NCBI RefSeq assembly: GCF_000283155.1
Contig: NW_004454166.1
Location: forward strand, 9,370,662-9,434,661
Direction: 5' to 3'
From: Ceratotherium simum simum
Lineage: Eukaryota; Chordata; Mammalia; Perissodactyla; Rhinocerotidae
Length of the DNA stretch: 64,000 nucleotides
A program made the translations under genes and the position numbers. Position 1 is the stretch's first letter. Each line of letters starts with the position of its first letter. This document shows, piece by piece, positions 63,421 to 64,000 of this stretch. Under the pieces are notes generated by a model. That model was not told the DNA's origin. It searched no databases and was given only the letters and a program-made list of their open reading frames with translations.

Positions 63421-64000
63421 GCTCGGTGCAGGGCTGGGGGCGGAGGGTGGTAGGTGGGGATGCTGCAGGCATCACCTGGTCCTGGCTCGGCGCCCCTACC
63501 CCGGCTCGGGCCTGCCCGCCTAGGACTGGCGGGAAACGCGGTGCTTGGGGCTGAGCCGGAGACTCTCTCTCGTCCACGTTCCGGGCAGCCAACAGCACTG
63601 GTGGAAATCGCTTCCTCTAAACTCGTGCTTTCCGCAATTTTTTTTTTCTTCTTTTGTTAGTTTACTCAGTCGGAGGGATTGGGGGGTGAGAGAACGCGAG
63701 GCTGAAACCCCTCAGGACGCCAACCCTTTAGTCTTTCTTTCCTTTCAAATGCCCGGGGTGTGGGGGAAGGTGGACAGTCCTCTGGGTAATTAGCTGTTTT
63801 TGTTTGCCACCACAAACTCTGACTTTGGTATTCAATAGCGACTTGCTGCCTTTGGGATTCCTGGCCAGGGCCTCCCAGGTCCCTGGGAGGGCCAATGAAA
63901 AGCGTCTTGCTCCTTCTCTTTGTAAACTGGGGGGAGGGTGAGGCTGCAAAAAACAGAACAGTGTGGACCAGCCCCCTTTTAATTTTTTTTTTTTTTATTT
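63421..64000. other. Upstream flank of ABCA1
   Basis: This flank is GC-rich near the promoter and becomes ordinary mixed sequence beyond about 63650. A T-rich stretch lies at 63639-63656. The window ends in a run of T at about 63980-63996, which could be the start of an antisense SINE or LINE tail cut by the edge. ORFs of 68-82 codons here have no recognisable product. No neighbouring gene is visible. Confidence 0.5.

Larger units (their letters stand above)
61940..63620. other. CpG-rich island over promoter and exon 1
   Basis: Base composition rises sharply in G+C with frequent CpG between about 61940 and 63620, in contrast to AT-rich introns on the left. It covers the promoter, exon 1 and the first kilobase of intron 1. 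The long open frames in this stretch on both strands (up to about 227 codons) are expected from few AT-rich stop codons and are not called as genes. Boundaries are by eye. Confidence 0.8.

Overview
The window is nuclear DNA of a placental mammal, most likely a perissodactyl and probably an equid. Five tRNA-headed SINEs of the equine repetitive element (ERE) type are present, most with visible target-site duplications. The 3' end of a young L1 resembling horse L1 opens the window, and ancient mammalian repeats (MIR, L2, MER5/MER20-type hAT, old L1) fill the rest. I see no bacterial, phage or organellar sequence, no CRISPR array and no functional tRNA or rRNA gene.

One gene explains the window: the 5' part of ABCA1, the cholesterol/phospholipid efflux transporter, on the minus strand. 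Reading from right to left there is upstream DNA (63234-64000), a CpG-rich TATA promoter, non-coding exon 1 (63022-63233), exon 2 with the start codon (43859-44023), and coding exons 3 (33045-33138), 4 (29119-29260), 5 (27696-27814), 6 (10771-10892) and 7 (8521-8697). All seen junctions are GT-AG, phases join without a frameshift, and the exons encode residues 1-240. Exon 8 onward lies outside the window to the left. Exon numbering follows the human gene.

The promoter keeps the known ABCA1 layout relative to the inferred start: TATA box near -30, LXR/RXR DR4 element near -60, GC boxes, AP-1-like site near -130 and E-box near -147. Two further DR4 elements with the same two half-sites occur inside the gene, one in intron 1 at 62151-62166 and one in a GC-rich island deep in intron 5 at 17057-17072. 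This repeated oxysterol-receptor signature is the most interesting regulatory observation. An upstream ORF ending six bases before the ABCA1 start codon is the second.

The introns are mostly repeat-derived. Readable histories include a hAT element nested in a MIR, an ERE splitting an old L1, an 82-bp retroposed mRNA tail with perfect 12-bp target duplications, two EREs in opposite orientation about 600 bp apart, and a tRNA-Glu-headed composite repeat. I found no previously undescribed gene system. Comparisons with human ABCA1 and with repeat consensus sequences are from memory and were not computed.
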